DNA of 64,000 nucleotides. Source: Citrobacter sp. FP75 (GTDB taxonomy: Bacteria; Pseudomonadota; Gammaproteobacteria; Enterobacterales; Enterobacteriaceae). The notes under the pieces are model-generated. The model was not told the DNA's origin. It did not search any database and saw nothing but the letters and a program-made list of their open reading frames with translations. The translations under genes were made by a program, and so were the position numbers. This document shows, piece by piece, positions 8,153 to 17,740 of this stretch; position 1 is the first letter of the stretch, and the number at the start of each line of letters is the position of its first letter. Location of the stretch: contig NZ_JAFDOE010000003.1 in NCBI RefSeq assembly GCF_018342065.1, positions 434,001-498,000 of the forward strand. The letters run 5' to 3'.

Positions 8153-9241
8153 CTAAGCTGTTTGCAGCAAATACAGTGCGTTATCGGCGGAGAGCGTTGG
8201 ATTGTTGATACTGACGCTGGCACGCGATAATGCCGCGCAGGCCATCGCGAAATGAGCGCTGTCACGGAACTCGCTGCCTTCAAGAAAGCTGTACAACAAT
8301 CCCGCCATAAAAGCGTCATCCGCCCCAAAGCTGTCTACCACTGTATGCTCGGGAGGCGTCAGTAAGAATTGTTCTCCATCCTTTTCGCTGCAAAAAACGG
8401 ATTCATCTTGCAGGCAAACAAAGATTCGTTTTACCCCCTGCTGATGGAGGCTATTTACGGCCAGCAGGCGATCCGCATCAGAATGGATAGGCTGACCCCA
8501 TAAAATCTCCAGCTCTTTCTGCGTCGGTTTTAGCGTATGAATCCGTGTAAACCAGGTTTTCATTTTTGCCGCTTTGAACTCTGAAACGGTATCGATAAAC
8601 ACTGGAATATCATCGGCTATAGTAAAGACCCACTCAATGGCTTCGGCAGTCAGATTACAATCCGCCAGCACGACACCACAATGGCGGATCAGATCCCGCG
8701 AGCCGTTCAACAGTTGCGGGGTCAACTGTTGCAGGATGTGGGTATCATTAATGGCCAGCACGGTCTCTTCCTGCTGAGTGGCGATCGACAGATAGGTTGA
8801 TGTGTTATGCCCGTGCAGTCGAATACAGCTGGAAACGTTGACGCCTGCCTGGCGCGTCTGTTCCAGCAACGTTTCGCCATAGAAATCACTGCCGACGGCG
8901 GAAATTAAATGCACATCACGCCCCAGCAGCGCCAGGTTATGGGCGATGTTGCGGCCTACACCGCCAGCGGAACAGTGAATGCTGCCAGGGTGAGATGCGG
9001 CTTGCGGATAATGGATATCGGCGACGCCGCGAATATCCATATTGATAGCCCCAACCACCACGCAATAATCTTGTTCGGTGAGGATATAGCCTTTGCCTTT
9101 AATCATTCCTTTGCGCATCAGATCCATAATATGTGCGGCGACGCGCGAACGGCTGATCTGTAAAATATCCGCAATTTCATTTTGCTGAATTAACGGATTG
9201 CGACGCAGGATCTTAAGGATCTGCTTTTCCCTGTCGTTCAT
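8153..9241 (-). CDS. yeiI: PfkB-family sugar/nucleoside kinase with N-terminal HTH
   Basis: 362 residues. The first 55 or so form a winged helix-turn-helix (MNDREKQILKILRRNPLI, ISRSRVAAHIMDLMRKGMI), followed by a PfkB kinase domain related to PsuK: VVVGAINMDIRG, GGVGRNIAHNLALLGRD, and a C-terminal SFGADDAFMAG in place of the usual GAGD. The third residue of that signature is altered (GADD), but the catalytic Asp is kept. In relatives YeiI is a predicted nucleoside-type kinase. The stop codon of nfo lies 2 bp upstream, so the two are co-transcribed. Substrate unknown; the HTH may make it self-regulating. Confidence 0.9.
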   Translation of the reverse strand: MNDREKQILKILRRNPLIQQNEIADILQISRSRVAAHIMDLMRKGMIKGKGYILTEQDYCVVVGAINMDIRGVADIHYPQAASHPGSIHCSAGGVGRNIAHNLALLGRDVHLISAVGSDFYGETLLEQTRQAGVNVSSCIRLHGHNTSTYLSIATQQEETVLAINDTHILQQLTPQLLNGSRDLIRHCGVVLADCNLTAEAIEWVFTIADDIPVFIDTVSEFKAAKMKTWFTRIHTLKPTQKELEILWGQPIHSDADRLLAVNSLHQQGVKRIFVCLQDESVFCSEKDGEQFLLTPPEHTVVDSFGADDAFMAGLLYSFLEGSEFRDSAHFAMACAALSRASVSINNPTLSADNALYLLQTA

Positions 9242-9243
9242 GA

Positions 9244-10101
9244 TTACGCCACCGCTTTTTCTGTTTGCTGCGCTTTCAGCCAGGCTATCTCTTCCGCCCA
9301 GATATCCGGATTAATGGTCTCCAGTACCAGCGGAATGCCGTCAAAACGGTCGTCCTGCATGATCCAACGGAATGCGTCGTGACCGATATTTCCTTCGCCT
9401 AAGCTGTGGTGGCGGTCAACGCGGCTGCCAAACGTGCTCTTGGCGTCGTTCAGATGCATCCCACGTAAATAGTTAAAGCCGACAATACGTTCAAACTCGG
9501 CAAAGGTCTTTTCGCACTCGGCGGCACTACGCAGATCGTATCCGGCGGCGAAGGCGTGACAGGTATCAATGCAGACGCCGACGCGGGATTTGTCTTCTAC
9601 GCCATCGATAATGGCGGCCAGATGTTCAAACTTAAATCCAAGGTTACTGCCTTGTCCGGCGGTATTTTCGATGACCGCCGTTACGCCCTGGGTCTGCGCG
9701 AGGGCAATGTTGATAGATTCGGCAATGCGCGCCAGGCATTCATCTTCCGGGATTTGCATTAAATGGCTGCCCGGATGAAAGTTAAGCAGGGACAACCCCA
9801 GCAATTCGCAACGCTGCATTTCATCAATAAAGGCATCGCGTGATTTTTCCAGCGCGTCGCTAACCGGGTGACCGAGGTTAATCAGGTAGCTGTCGTGAGG
9901 CAGGATCTGGGCGGAAGTATAGTGATACTTCTCGCAGGCAGATTTGAAATCATCAATGACTTCGGTGGTCAACGGCGCGGCGCGCCACTGGCGCTGGTTT
10001 TTGGTGAACAGGGCGAATGCGGTCGCTTCGATTTCTGCGGCTCGAATAGCGGCGTTAGCCAGACCGCCAGCGGCGCTTACGTGCGCTCCAATATATTTCA
10101 T
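9244..10101 (-). CDS. nfo: Endonuclease IV, AP endonuclease
   Basis: Zinc-dependent DNA-repair enzyme that cuts at abasic sites and removes 3'-blocking groups. 285 residues, the E. coli length. TIM-barrel family stretches seen: [12 protein letters not shown] at the N-terminus, [67 protein letters not shown] and LVLETINPD; these contain the His, Glu and Asp zinc ligands of the family. First gene of an nfo-yeiI pair. SoxS control is known in E. coli but I did not locate a soxbox. Confidence 0.98.
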   Translation of the reverse strand: MKYIGAHVSAAGGLANAAIRAAEIEATAFALFTKNQRQWRAAPLTTEVIDDFKSACEKYHYTSAQILPHDSYLINLGHPVSDALEKSRDAFIDEMQRCELLGLSLLNFHPGSHLMQIPEDECLARIAESINIALAQTQGVTAVIENTAGQGSNLGFKFEHLAAIIDGVEDKSRVGVCIDTCHAFAAGYDLRSAAECEKTFAEFERIVGFNYLRGMHLNDAKSTFGSRVDRHHSLGEGNIGHDAFRWIMQDDRFDGIPLVLETINPDIWAEEIAWLKAQQTEKAVA

Positions 10102-10172
10102 AAATTTAACCCGCCATACTCAAATATAAAAGGGGAGAGTATAGCGGGTCAGCGGGGGTTAGTCGTGGTCGA

Positions 10173-11222
10173 TTATGCCATCAGGGCGTGGATGGCAACG
10201 TTGATTGCACCACCACCAACAATCAGCCAGGCAAACAGAACCAGCGCCATCAGTAACGGTTTGGCTCCGGCTTTTTTCAGGGCGCTGACGTGAGTGGTCA
10301 GCCCAAGTGCAGCCATCGCCATTGCCAGCAGTACGGTATCCAGCGTCACCAGCATGTTCACCACAGACTGCGGCAGCAGGTGGAACGAGTTAAAGATCGC
10401 CACCACAATGAACAGGATGGCAAACCACGGAATGGTGATTTTGCTCTTTTCGCCACCGTTAGCCGGAGACAGTTGCTTCACACGTGCAGCCAGGAGAATG
10501 AGGAACGGAGCCAGCATCATGACGCGCAGCATTTTGGCAATCACCGCGGCGTTTTCTGCATCCGGGCTAATCGCGTGTCCGGCAGCGACAACCTGTGCGA
10601 CTTCATGCATGGTTGACCCAATGTAAATCCCGTAGGCTTCCGGGCTAAACCAGTGTGCCAGCAGCGGATACATCGCCGGATACAGGAAGATAGCAATGGT
10701 ACCGAAGATGACCACGGTGGCGACAGCGACCGTCACCTTGCTGGCCTCTGCTTTCACTACCGGCTCTGTTGCCAGTACCGCCGCGGCACCACAAATGCTG
10801 CTCCCGGCACCAATAAGCCAGCTGGTGTGTTTGTCCAGGCCAAACACTTTCTGACCGAGGAAACAGGCAAGCATAAAGGTGCTGGTCAGCGTTAAGGCAT
10901 CGATCACAATCCCGCTGACGCCAACGTCCGCAATCTGCGCAAAGGTGAGGCGAAAGCCGTAGAGGATTATCCCCAGGCGCAACAAATGTTGTTTGGCAAA
11001 CAATACGCCGCCGTCACAGCTTTTCCAGATGTGCGGATAGACCGTGTTGCCGAGAACCATCCCCAGTAAAATGGCTAAGGTGAGGGCGCTGAACCCGGCA
11101 CCCGCGACGGCGGGGATAGAACCACCCCATAACGCGGCCCCGGTGATTACTGCGCTCAGGGCAAGGCCCGGAATAAAATGCCACACTGTACGTCGATGAT
11201 TCTGTAGGGCGAGTTCGGTCAT
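10173..11222 (-). CDS. yeiH: YeiH/UPF0324 family inner-membrane protein
   Basis: 349-residue polytopic membrane protein with about ten hydrophobic segments. Family stretches: LGMVLGNTVYPH, RLGIILYGFRLTFAQI, IGAGSSICGAAAVLATEPVVKAE and STMHEVAQVVAAGHAI. Members are proposed sulfonate/sulfite-type exporters, but the substrate is not established. Divergent from the LysR gene yeiE, which is the usual arrangement and implies control by it. Confidence 0.93.
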   Translation of the reverse strand: MTELALQNHRRTVWHFIPGLALSAVITGAALWGGSIPAVAGAGFSALTLAILLGMVLGNTVYPHIWKSCDGGVLFAKQHLLRLGIILYGFRLTFAQIADVGVSGIVIDALTLTSTFMLACFLGQKVFGLDKHTSWLIGAGSSICGAAAVLATEPVVKAEASKVTVAVATVVIFGTIAIFLYPAMYPLLAHWFSPEAYGIYIGSTMHEVAQVVAAGHAISPDAENAAVIAKMLRVMMLAPFLILLAARVKQLSPANGGEKSKITIPWFAILFIVVAIFNSFHLLPQSVVNMLVTLDTVLLAMAMAALGLTTHVSALKKAGAKPLLMALVLFAWLIVGGGAINVAIHALMA

Positions 11223-11323
11223 AACCCCTCCTGTGAATGGAATGATTTCTTGGTGAAAATAGTAAGGTGAAGTGGCTTAAAAATAAAATTGATTATATAT
11301 TTATAATTAATCTATATAAGTGG

Positions 11324-11382
<59 letters not shown>

Positions 11383-11412
11383 TGAACGCGGGCCATCTGG
11401 AGGAAAACGACC

Positions 11413-12282
11413 ATGCATATCACCCTGCGACAACTTGAAGTGTTTGCTGAGGTACTGAAAAGTGGCTCGACGACCCAGGCTTCTGTCATGCTGTCATTGT
11501 CGCAATCAGCGGTGAGCGCGGCGCTAACCGATTTGGAAGGGCAGCTTGGCGTGCAACTGTTCGATCGTGTGGGCAAACGTCTGGTGGTGAATGAGCACGG
11601 GCGTTTACTCTATCCCCGCGCGCTGGCGCTGCTTGAGCAAACTGCCGAAATTGAACAGCTCTTTCGTGATGATAATGGGGCGATTCGCGTCTTTGCCAGC
11701 AGCACCATCGGCAATTACATTTTACCTGCCATGATTGCCCACTATCGACAGGATTTTCCCGATCTGCCGCTGGAGCTAAGCGTGGGCAACAGCCTGGATG
11801 TGATTAATGCTGTACTGGATTTTCGGGTCGATATTGGACTAATAGAAGGGCCATGCCACAGCACGGAAATCATCTCTGAACCCTGGCTGGAAGATGAACT
11901 GGTGGTGTTTGCTGCGCCGACTTCTCCGCTGGTAAAAGGTCCCGTCACGCTGGAGCAACTGGCCGCTTCACCGTGGATCCTTCGCGAGCGCGGATCCGGT
12001 ACGCGTGAGCTGGTGGATTACCTGCTGCTGTCTCATTTACCTCGATTTCAGATGGCCATGGAGTTAGGTAACTCTGAGGCCATTAAGCATGCGGTGCGCC
12101 ATGGATTAGGGATTAGCTGCCTGTCGCGTCGAGTCATTGAAGAACAGTTACAGGCGGGAACGCTGAGTGAAGTGCCCGTACCGTTGCCCCGTTTAGTGCG
12201 TACCCTTTGGCGCGTTCATCACCGCCAAAAACATCTCTCAAACGCACTACTGCGCTTTTTACGCTACAGCGACCAGCAGTAG
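11413..12282 (+). CDS. yeiE: LysR-family transcriptional regulator YeiE
   Basis: 289 residues, N-terminal winged HTH ([20 protein letters not shown], residues 4-23) and a C-terminal periplasmic-binding-like effector domain. Closely matches E. coli YeiE, including RERGSGTRE and [13 protein letters not shown]. In E. coli and Salmonella it is reported to link to iron, sulfite and motility control. The ATG at 11413 has a GGAGG ribosome site 10 bases upstream. Divergent from yeiH with an AT-rich dyad (ATTGATTATA...TATAATTAAT, about 11288-11311) between them that could be its operator. Confidence 0.95.
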   Translation: MHITLRQLEVFAEVLKSGSTTQASVMLSLSQSAVSAALTDLEGQLGVQLFDRVGKRLVVNEHGRLLYPRALALLEQTAEIEQLFRDDNGAIRVFASSTIGNYILPAMIAHYRQDFPDLPLELSVGNSLDVINAVLDFRVDIGLIEGPCHSTEIISEPWLEDELVVFAAPTSPLVKGPVTLEQLAASPWILRERGSGTRELVDYLLLSHLPRFQMAMELGNSEAIKHAVRHGLGISCLSRRVIEEQLQAGTLSEVPVPLPRLVRTLWRVHHRQKHLSNALLRFLRYSDQQ

Positions 12283-12441
12283 GAGGCGATGTTTTGTCAG
12301 GCAACATGCCTGCCATTTTCTGCTTTACTTATAATCCACGGCCAGTCATGAAGGTCTCTTATAACAGCGTATTTGTGCCGGAAGAATGCCGTTTCGTCTG
12401 CTACAATCGCGCCTCATTTTTTGGATGGATAGCATTTTCAC

Positions 12442-13917
12442 ATGGTTTCCGAAATTAAAACCACAGAAGCGCCCACGCTACGTCGTGAACTGAAGGCGCG
12501 CCACCTGACGATGATTGCCATTGGTGGCTCCATCGGTACGGGTCTTTTCGTTGCATCTGGTGCAACCATTTCTGCGGCGGGTCCAGGCGGCGCGCTGTTT
12601 TCCTATATTCTGATTGGCCTGATGGTGTACTTCCTGATGACCAGTCTCGGCGAGCTGGCGGCGTATATGCCAGTTTCCGGTTCGTTCTCCACCTACGGTC
12701 AGAACTATGTAGAAGAAGGCTTTGGCTTCGCGCTGGGCTGGAACTACTGGTACAACTGGGCTGTAACCATTGCCGTTGACCTTGTGGCTGCGCAGCTGGT
12801 GATGAGCTGGTGGTTCCCGGATACGCCAGGCTGGATCTGGAGTGCGCTGTTCCTGTGCGTGATCTTCCTGCTGAACTACATCTCGGTCAGAGGTTTTGGT
12901 GAAGCGGAGTACTGGTTCTCTCTTATCAAAGTCACCACCGTCATTATCTTTATTGCGGTTGGCGTGATGATGATTTTTGGTATCTTCAAAGGCGCTCAGC
13001 CGGTGGGCTGGAGCAACTGGACCACGGGAGACGCACCTTTTGCCGGCGGCTTTGCTGCCATGATCGGCGTGGCGATGATCGTCGGCTTCTCCTTCCAGGG
13101 TACTGAACTTATCGGTATTGCGGCGGGTGAATCTGAAGATCCAGAGAAGAACATTCCGCGTGCGGTGCGTCAGGTGTTCTGGCGAATCCTGCTGTTCTAT
13201 GTGTTCGCGATTCTGATTATCAGCCTGATTATTCCGTATACCGATCCAAGCCTGCTGCGCAACGATGTGAAAGACATCAGCGTCAGTCCGTTTACGCTGG
13301 TCTTCCAGCATGCTGGCCTGCTTTCTGCGGCGGCGGTGATGAACGCTGTGATCCTGACGGCGGTGCTGTCGGCGGGTAACTCCGGTATGTACGCCTCAAC
13401 GCGTATGCTCTACACCCTGGCATGCGACGGCAAAGCACCGCGTATTTTCGCCAAATTGTCTCGTGGTGGCGTTCCGCGTAATGCGCTGTATGCGACCACG
13501 GTGGTGGCAGGTCTGTGCTTCCTGACCTCCATGTTTGGCAACCAGACCGTGTACCTGTGGCTGCTGAACACCTCCGGGATGACGGGCTTTATCGCCTGGC
13601 TGGGGATTGCCATCAGTCACTATCGTTTCCGTCGCGGTTACGTGATGCAGGGGCGTGATGTGAACGATCTGCCGTATCGCTCAGGCTTCTTCCCGCTGGG
13701 GCCGATCTTTGCGTTCGTGCTGTGCCTGATAATCACCCTGGGTCAAAACTACGAAGCGTTCCTGAGAGACTCCATTGACTGGGGCGGCGTAATGGCTACC
13801 TATATTGGTATCCCGCTGTTCCTGATTATCTGGTTCGGCTATAAGCTGACCAAAGGGACGCGTTTCGTGCGTTACAGCGAAATGCAATTCCCGGATCGCG
13901 TGAAGAAATCGTCTTAA
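12442..13917 (+). CDS. lysP: Lysine-specific permease
   Basis: Amino acid-polyamine-organocation (APC) family carrier of 491 residues, taking up L-lysine across the inner membrane with protons. Seen: RRELKARHLTMIAIGGSIGT at the start of the first membrane span, GTELIGIAAGESEDPEKN (the APC consensus loop) and about twelve hydrophobic segments. In E. coli LysP also binds the acid sensor CadC. Usual partner of ArgP-dependent control. The ATG at 12442 gives near the E. coli length (489). A bidirectional terminator follows. Confidence 0.97.
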   Translation: MVSEIKTTEAPTLRRELKARHLTMIAIGGSIGTGLFVASGATISAAGPGGALFSYILIGLMVYFLMTSLGELAAYMPVSGSFSTYGQNYVEEGFGFALGWNYWYNWAVTIAVDLVAAQLVMSWWFPDTPGWIWSALFLCVIFLLNYISVRGFGEAEYWFSLIKVTTVIIFIAVGVMMIFGIFKGAQPVGWSNWTTGDAPFAGGFAAMIGVAMIVGFSFQGTELIGIAAGESEDPEKNIPRAVRQVFWRILLFYVFAILIISLIIPYTDPSLLRNDVKDISVSPFTLVFQHAGLLSAAAVMNAVILTAVLSAGNSGMYASTRMLYTLACDGKAPRIFAKLSRGGVPRNALYATTVVAGLCFLTSMFGNQTVYLWLLNTSGMTGFIAWLGIAISHYRFRRGYVMQGRDVNDLPYRSGFFPLGPIFAFVLCLIITLGQNYEAFLRDSIDWGGVMATYIGIPLFLIIWFGYKLTKGTRFVRYSEMQFPDRVKKSS

Positions 13918-13937
13918 GAGATTTGGCAAGAAATAAC

Positions 13938-13975
13938 AAAAAACCCCGACATGATAAATGCCGGGGTTTTTTATT
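13938..13975. terminator. Bidirectional terminator between lysP and the cirA-like gene
   Basis: Stem AACCCCG/CGGGGTT extended by A-runs on the left and T-runs on the right, with an imperfect middle. Strong intrinsic terminator in both directions, as expected between convergent genes. Confidence 0.88.
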
Positions 13976-13984
13976 GGGCCGAAC

Positions 13985-15970
13985 TTAGAAGTTATATGTC
14001 AGGCCAACCGTGTAACGGCGCCCATCAAGTATGGTGTCGTAGGTATCGTAATCGATTTGCTTATCCAGCACGTTGTACACACCGGCGGTGGCGAGCACAT
14101 CTTTGCTCACGTAGTAACGCACACCGACATCGACCTGGGTATAAGACGGCGTGCCCTGGGCCATCGAGGTACGGCTCAGGTATTCAGATGTTTTCCCGCG
14201 CAGATTCAGACGGCTCCAGAAACCGAGATCCTGCGTTGCCTGCCAGTCCAGCGTGGTGTTAAACATATGCTTCGGCATTTTGTTTAACGGCTGACCGGAG
14301 AACTGACCGCTTTTCTGCTCAGATTCCGTATAGGTATAGTTCGCCGTCCAGTTGAGATCGGTGGTGATTTTCCAGCCGAAGGTGGATTCTACGCCACGCA
14401 TATTGGCTTTATCGACGTTAACGCGATCGCTGACGAAATCGTAGTGGGTATTGCCGATGGTGCAGGCCGGATCGGAACTGCTGTTGCAGCGGCGAACTTC
14501 GGTTATCTTGTCTTTGAAATCGGTGTTGAACAGCGTTACGCCCGCGTTGAGATCGTTGCCGTTATCCCACAGCAGACCGATTTCTTCGCTCAGGCTCTTC
14601 TCCGGTTTCAGATCCGGGTTGCCCACAATGATCCCGTTCAGACGACCGCCGCCGGTCACCTGTCCCCAGTTTGCTGACGACTGGCGCAGATCCGGTGCAC
14701 GATAGCCCGCAGAGACACCGCCTTTCAACGTCCATTGATCGCTGAGATGCCATACGCCATAGCCGCGCGGCGTCCAGTTATCACCGTAGTTTTCATCTTT
14801 ATCCATACGCAGACCGCCGGTCAGCGTGAAGGTATCAGTTACCGCCCATTCATCTTCAGCAAACAGCGCCCAGCTCCAGCGGGTCAGCTTATTCAGGCCA
14901 TCAGCCGCTTGTAGCTGGTTACCGTTATCGCGCAGTTTTTCATAACGGTACTGCCCGCCCGCGGTCAGGGTATGCGCCCCGAGGAAAATCTGGTTCTGAT
15001 TATTAAAGATGGTGTTGTAGGACTTCATCTGGCGACCCGGATTATCGGTCTCCTCCTGCTGAACATAGCTGGTGGTGTTGAAGTCGTCGTAGTAACCGCT
15101 GTGGGTTAATGAATAGGTGGTGTGTACATACTTGTTTTCGCTTTTGCTGTTTGGCTTACAGCTCCCGTTACGACAGGTTTCTTCTGCCATTGATTTGCCG
15201 GGCGTACTGTCGCGATCCTGCAGTTCACGTGCGTAATCGAAGTCAATGTCGTTTTTATCATCCGGTGTAAAGTTCAGGGTTAATCCCCCGTTACGCATAC
15301 GCTGCTCATTGTAGCCATTGACGATTTCATCTTCCGCACGATGAGAGAATAAACCGGTGACTTTTGCGCCGAGTAATCCGTCAATCAGCGGCCCGGACGC
15401 ATAGGCGTTAGTCTGGTAAATATCACCGGAATCGCGGTCTTCCTGGAAGGTGGCATCACCGTGTAAGGAACCGCTCCAGGCTTTGGTATTTGACACTTTT
15501 TTGGTGATCACGTTAATTACGCCGCCCATCGCATCGGAGCCGTAAAGCGATGACATGGGGCCACGGATCACTTCGATACGCTCAATTGATTCCAGCGGCG
15601 GTAGCCAGCCTTGTTCAATACCTGAGTTATCGCTGTTAGGGCGTGTGCCTCGTGTGCTGATGCGTTTCCCATTGACCAGGAAGAGCGTGTATTGTGAGGC
15701 CATCCCGCGAATGCTGATATCGCTGCTGCTACCGCCGCCTGTGACGACGACGCCAGGGACATCTTTGAGCGCATCGGTGACGTCGCGGTAAGCCTTATCC
15801 TCAATTTGCTGCTTGGTGATCACAGAAATAGAGGCGGGGGCGTCCTGAATTTTTTGCTCGAATCCGGTAGCGGTGACCACCACGGTATCCTGGTCAGCGG
15901 CATAAACGAGTGATGGGAGGCATGCCGCGCTGACTACGACAGCAATAGCCTTAACGTGAGGTATCGTCAT
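13985..15970 (-). CDS. cirA: TonB-dependent outer-membrane receptor, CirA position
   Basis: About 661 residues: signal peptide (MTIPHVKAIAVVVSAACLPS...VYA), a TonB box (DTVVVTATG), plug domain (QDAPASISVITKQQIEDK; RIEVIRGPMSSLYGSDAMGG) and a 22-stranded barrel ending in phenylalanine (GLTYNF). Location between lysP and yeiG is that of cirA, the catecholate-siderophore and colicin I receptor. As far as I recall E. coli CirA, this protein is only partly similar (plug well, loops poorly), so cirA is assigned by synteny and fold. Extracellular loops hold two cysteine pairs (CRNGSC, CNSSSDPAC). A Fur box lies about 200 bp upstream. An ATG nine bases upstream is an alternative start. Confidence 0.8.
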   Translation of the reverse strand: MTIPHVKAIAVVVSAACLPSLVYAADQDTVVVTATGFEQKIQDAPASISVITKQQIEDKAYRDVTDALKDVPGVVVTGGGSSSDISIRGMASQYTLFLVNGKRISTRGTRPNSDNSGIEQGWLPPLESIERIEVIRGPMSSLYGSDAMGGVINVITKKVSNTKAWSGSLHGDATFQEDRDSGDIYQTNAYASGPLIDGLLGAKVTGLFSHRAEDEIVNGYNEQRMRNGGLTLNFTPDDKNDIDFDYARELQDRDSTPGKSMAEETCRNGSCKPNSKSENKYVHTTYSLTHSGYYDDFNTTSYVQQEETDNPGRQMKSYNTIFNNQNQIFLGAHTLTAGGQYRYEKLRDNGNQLQAADGLNKLTRWSWALFAEDEWAVTDTFTLTGGLRMDKDENYGDNWTPRGYGVWHLSDQWTLKGGVSAGYRAPDLRQSSANWGQVTGGGRLNGIIVGNPDLKPEKSLSEEIGLLWDNGNDLNAGVTLFNTDFKDKITEVRRCNSSSDPACTIGNTHYDFVSDRVNVDKANMRGVESTFGWKITTDLNWTANYTYTESEQKSGQFSGQPLNKMPKHMFNTTLDWQATQDLGFWSRLNLRGKTSEYLSRTSMAQGTPSYTQVDVGVRYYVSKDVLATAGVYNVLDKQIDYDTYDTILDGRRYTVGLTYNF

Positions 15971-15995
15971 TTGTATCATTCCATTTAAATGAATT

Positions 15996-16055
15996 TACCC
16001 GTCATACTTCAAGTTGTAGATGCGTTGGCTGTTGCAACCTGAACTATTGAGGGTA
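15996..16055. repeat. Dispersed palindromic repeat, copy 2
   Basis: 60-bp near-copy of the element at 11326-11382, sharing TACCCGTCATACTTCA, GATGCGTTGGCTG or close variants, and the AGGGTA end. It lies 26 bp upstream of the cirA-like start, in its likely leader. Confidence 0.7.
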
Positions 16056-16165
16056 CTGAACTGCGTGTCATGTGAAAGGCCATGACAATTGTATGTATTT
16101 GTCTTTTAAGCACTCTTTTCAGTAAAGAAGCGGGGGGATTGTACAAAAGTATGAAATTTTGTAAA

Positions 16166-16192
16166 CACAAATGATAATAGAAATCATTTGTG
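16166..16192. promoter_or_regulatory. Fur box upstream of the cirA-like gene
   Basis: Inverted repeat CACAAATGAT-AATAGAA-ATCATTTGTG with ten-base perfect arms. The core AATGATAATAGAAATCATT matches the Fur consensus GATAATGATAATCATTATC well. Location suits iron repression of the receptor gene. Confidence 0.75.
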
Positions 16193-16285
16193 TTTGATAT
16201 GATTTTTAAGGAAAAGCTTTTATGGTCAATGAGATAGCGATGAAATAAAAAAGGAGAAAAAGTGAAGAAATGATGGAGAAACAAA

Positions 16286-16301
16286 GAGGGCTTGCGCCCT
16301 C
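16286..16301. terminator. GC-rich hairpin, cirA-MFS intergenic region
   Basis: GAGGGC-TTGC-GCCCTC perfect stem-loop without a clear U-run, within the 415-bp gap between the cirA-like gene and the MFS gene. Function uncertain; it may be a weak transcript end of the MFS operon. The rest of the gap holds the Fur box, the repeat and no gene I can support. Confidence 0.4.
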
Positions 16302-16349
16302 AAGGGTTACTTTATGACCGAGGATTACTACTTCTGAATAGTTAATTAG

Positions 16350-16376
16350 TAACAGCGGCAGTATTCGCCGCTGTTA
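16350..16376 (-). terminator. Hairpin at the 3' end of the transporter-phosphatase operon
   Basis: Perfect ten-base arms TAACAGCGGC/GCCGCTGTTA around a seven-base loop, starting 10 bp beyond the stop of the minus-strand transporter gene. Little U-run follows, so efficiency is uncertain. Confidence 0.55.
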
Positions 16377-16385
16377 TATGACGAC

Positions 16386-17708
16386 TTAAAGCCGATGGAA
16401 TTTGGCAAGTAACGCCAGTGACAGGGTGGTTAACAGAATCGCGATCACGGCATAGATATAGACACCAGACCATTCCCAACTGTTTTTCACTAATATTACC
16501 GGTACGCCTGCCATTGCTGCGCCAACATAGCTAAACAATCCCCGGAAGCCAGTGATAGAACCCGCCGCATCTTTGTGTGTAACGTCCAGACAGCCTACTG
16601 CAAAAAGCATATGCGGTCCGTACAGGGCGAATCCCATAATCGTGAAAAGTATGGCCGTAATGGTATATGAAGTATCCTGAACCAGCGGGATTAAGGTAAT
16701 ACACACGCACAGCATTAGGGCGAAAATTAAGCCGGTCATCCAGCGATTACTTTTGAACATAAAGTCAGATAAATAACCCGCTAAGAGTCCACCGGCAAGC
16801 CCGCCCGCTTCAAACCAGGAGATGATGGAGTTTGCTTTAATAAGACTCCAGCCATGTACTTGCGAATAGTAAATTTGCGGCCAGTCATTGAGGATGGTGC
16901 GGGCAATATAGACGGACATATCGCCAACGATAATTATCCAGACCAGCGGATTGATCAGAATATATTTAACGAATATCTGCCAAAAAGTGAGGTTGATCGG
17001 GCTGGCTTTGACCTGCGCAAGTTCAGTCGGGTCCTTGCGCCACTCGCCGACGTTGGGCAGGCCTAGCGTTCCAGGGCGGTCTTTAATGGTAAAGAGTGCG
17101 ATAACCCCCATGAGCAGGGAAATCACCCCCGGAACATAAAAACCCATTTTCCAGCTACCGCTCCAGACAATCGCAAAGCTGGTCAGAAGTGGAGCGAGAC
17201 TGCCGCCGATATTGTGCGCCGCTTCAACCACAGCCCACCAACGCCCGCGTTCATTCTTGGAAAACCAGGAAGCCATGATTTTCGCCATCGGTGGAAAACT
17301 GGTACCCTGGAGAATGGCATTAAGGCTGTACAACACATAAAACGCGGCCACGCTGTCGGAAAAACCAAACAGAATATTAACGATCCCAACGCCAATAAGT
17401 ACCGGGCCGGTCATCGCTTTAGGGTTGATTTTATCTACCAGCATGCCGCCAACAAACTTCATCGATCCATACAGGATGTAGAAGAGGGAGGACATAATGG
17501 CAAAATCTTCTGCTGTCAGAGACGTTTCCGACAGCATTGCAGGCATGGCGGCAGAGAAGTTTTTACGTGTTAAATAAAAGACGGCGTAAGAGATAAAAAC
17601 TGAGGTGATAATCTCTACACGAAATTTTTTATAGGTATGGTCAATCTCTTTTTTTTCTTTAACAACCGGCTTATCAGTCTGGCTGAAAATAAACGATTTC
17701 AAGTTCAT
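16386..17708 (-). CDS. OPA-family organophosphate:phosphate antiporter (UhpC/GlpT-like)
   Basis: 440-residue major-facilitator protein with about twelve membrane spans. It belongs to the organophosphate:Pi antiporter family: YAVFYLTRKNF in the first span, GRWWAVVEAAHNIGG and VYIARTILNDW in span 7. The two arginines and the histidine known to bind phosphate in GlpT (R45, R269, H165) are all conserved, here as R48, R270 and H165. Therefore a phosphorylated substrate is likely. It is 32 bp downstream of the SerB-like phosphatase gene on the same strand and probably co-transcribed, so the ligand may be phosphoserine or another organophosphate. UhpC-like receptor activity is the alternative, but no two-component partner is nearby. 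Confidence 0.88.
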   Translation of the reverse strand: MNLKSFIFSQTDKPVVKEKKEIDHTYKKFRVEIITSVFISYAVFYLTRKNFSAAMPAMLSETSLTAEDFAIMSSLFYILYGSMKFVGGMLVDKINPKAMTGPVLIGVGIVNILFGFSDSVAAFYVLYSLNAILQGTSFPPMAKIMASWFSKNERGRWWAVVEAAHNIGGSLAPLLTSFAIVWSGSWKMGFYVPGVISLLMGVIALFTIKDRPGTLGLPNVGEWRKDPTELAQVKASPINLTFWQIFVKYILINPLVWIIIVGDMSVYIARTILNDWPQIYYSQVHGWSLIKANSIISWFEAGGLAGGLLAGYLSDFMFKSNRWMTGLIFALMLCVCITLIPLVQDTSYTITAILFTIMGFALYGPHMLFAVGCLDVTHKDAAGSITGFRGLFSYVGAAMAGVPVILVKNSWEWSGVYIYAVIAILLTTLSLALLAKFHRL

Positions 17709-17740
17709 TTTAAATATCCCTGCAGATTTTGCTGGTGGAG

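Noticed and set aside
12478-13311. 277-codon open frame on the minus strand inside lysP
   Set aside because: Entirely antisense to a strongly recognised permease gene; its translation is rich in charged, low-complexity residues without a domain, as expected of a shadow frame.
16009-16284. 91-codon minus-strand frame upstream of the cirA-like gene
   Set aside because: Phe/Tyr-rich product of an AT-rich regulatory gap that includes the Fur box and a repeat; no domain or good ribosome site.
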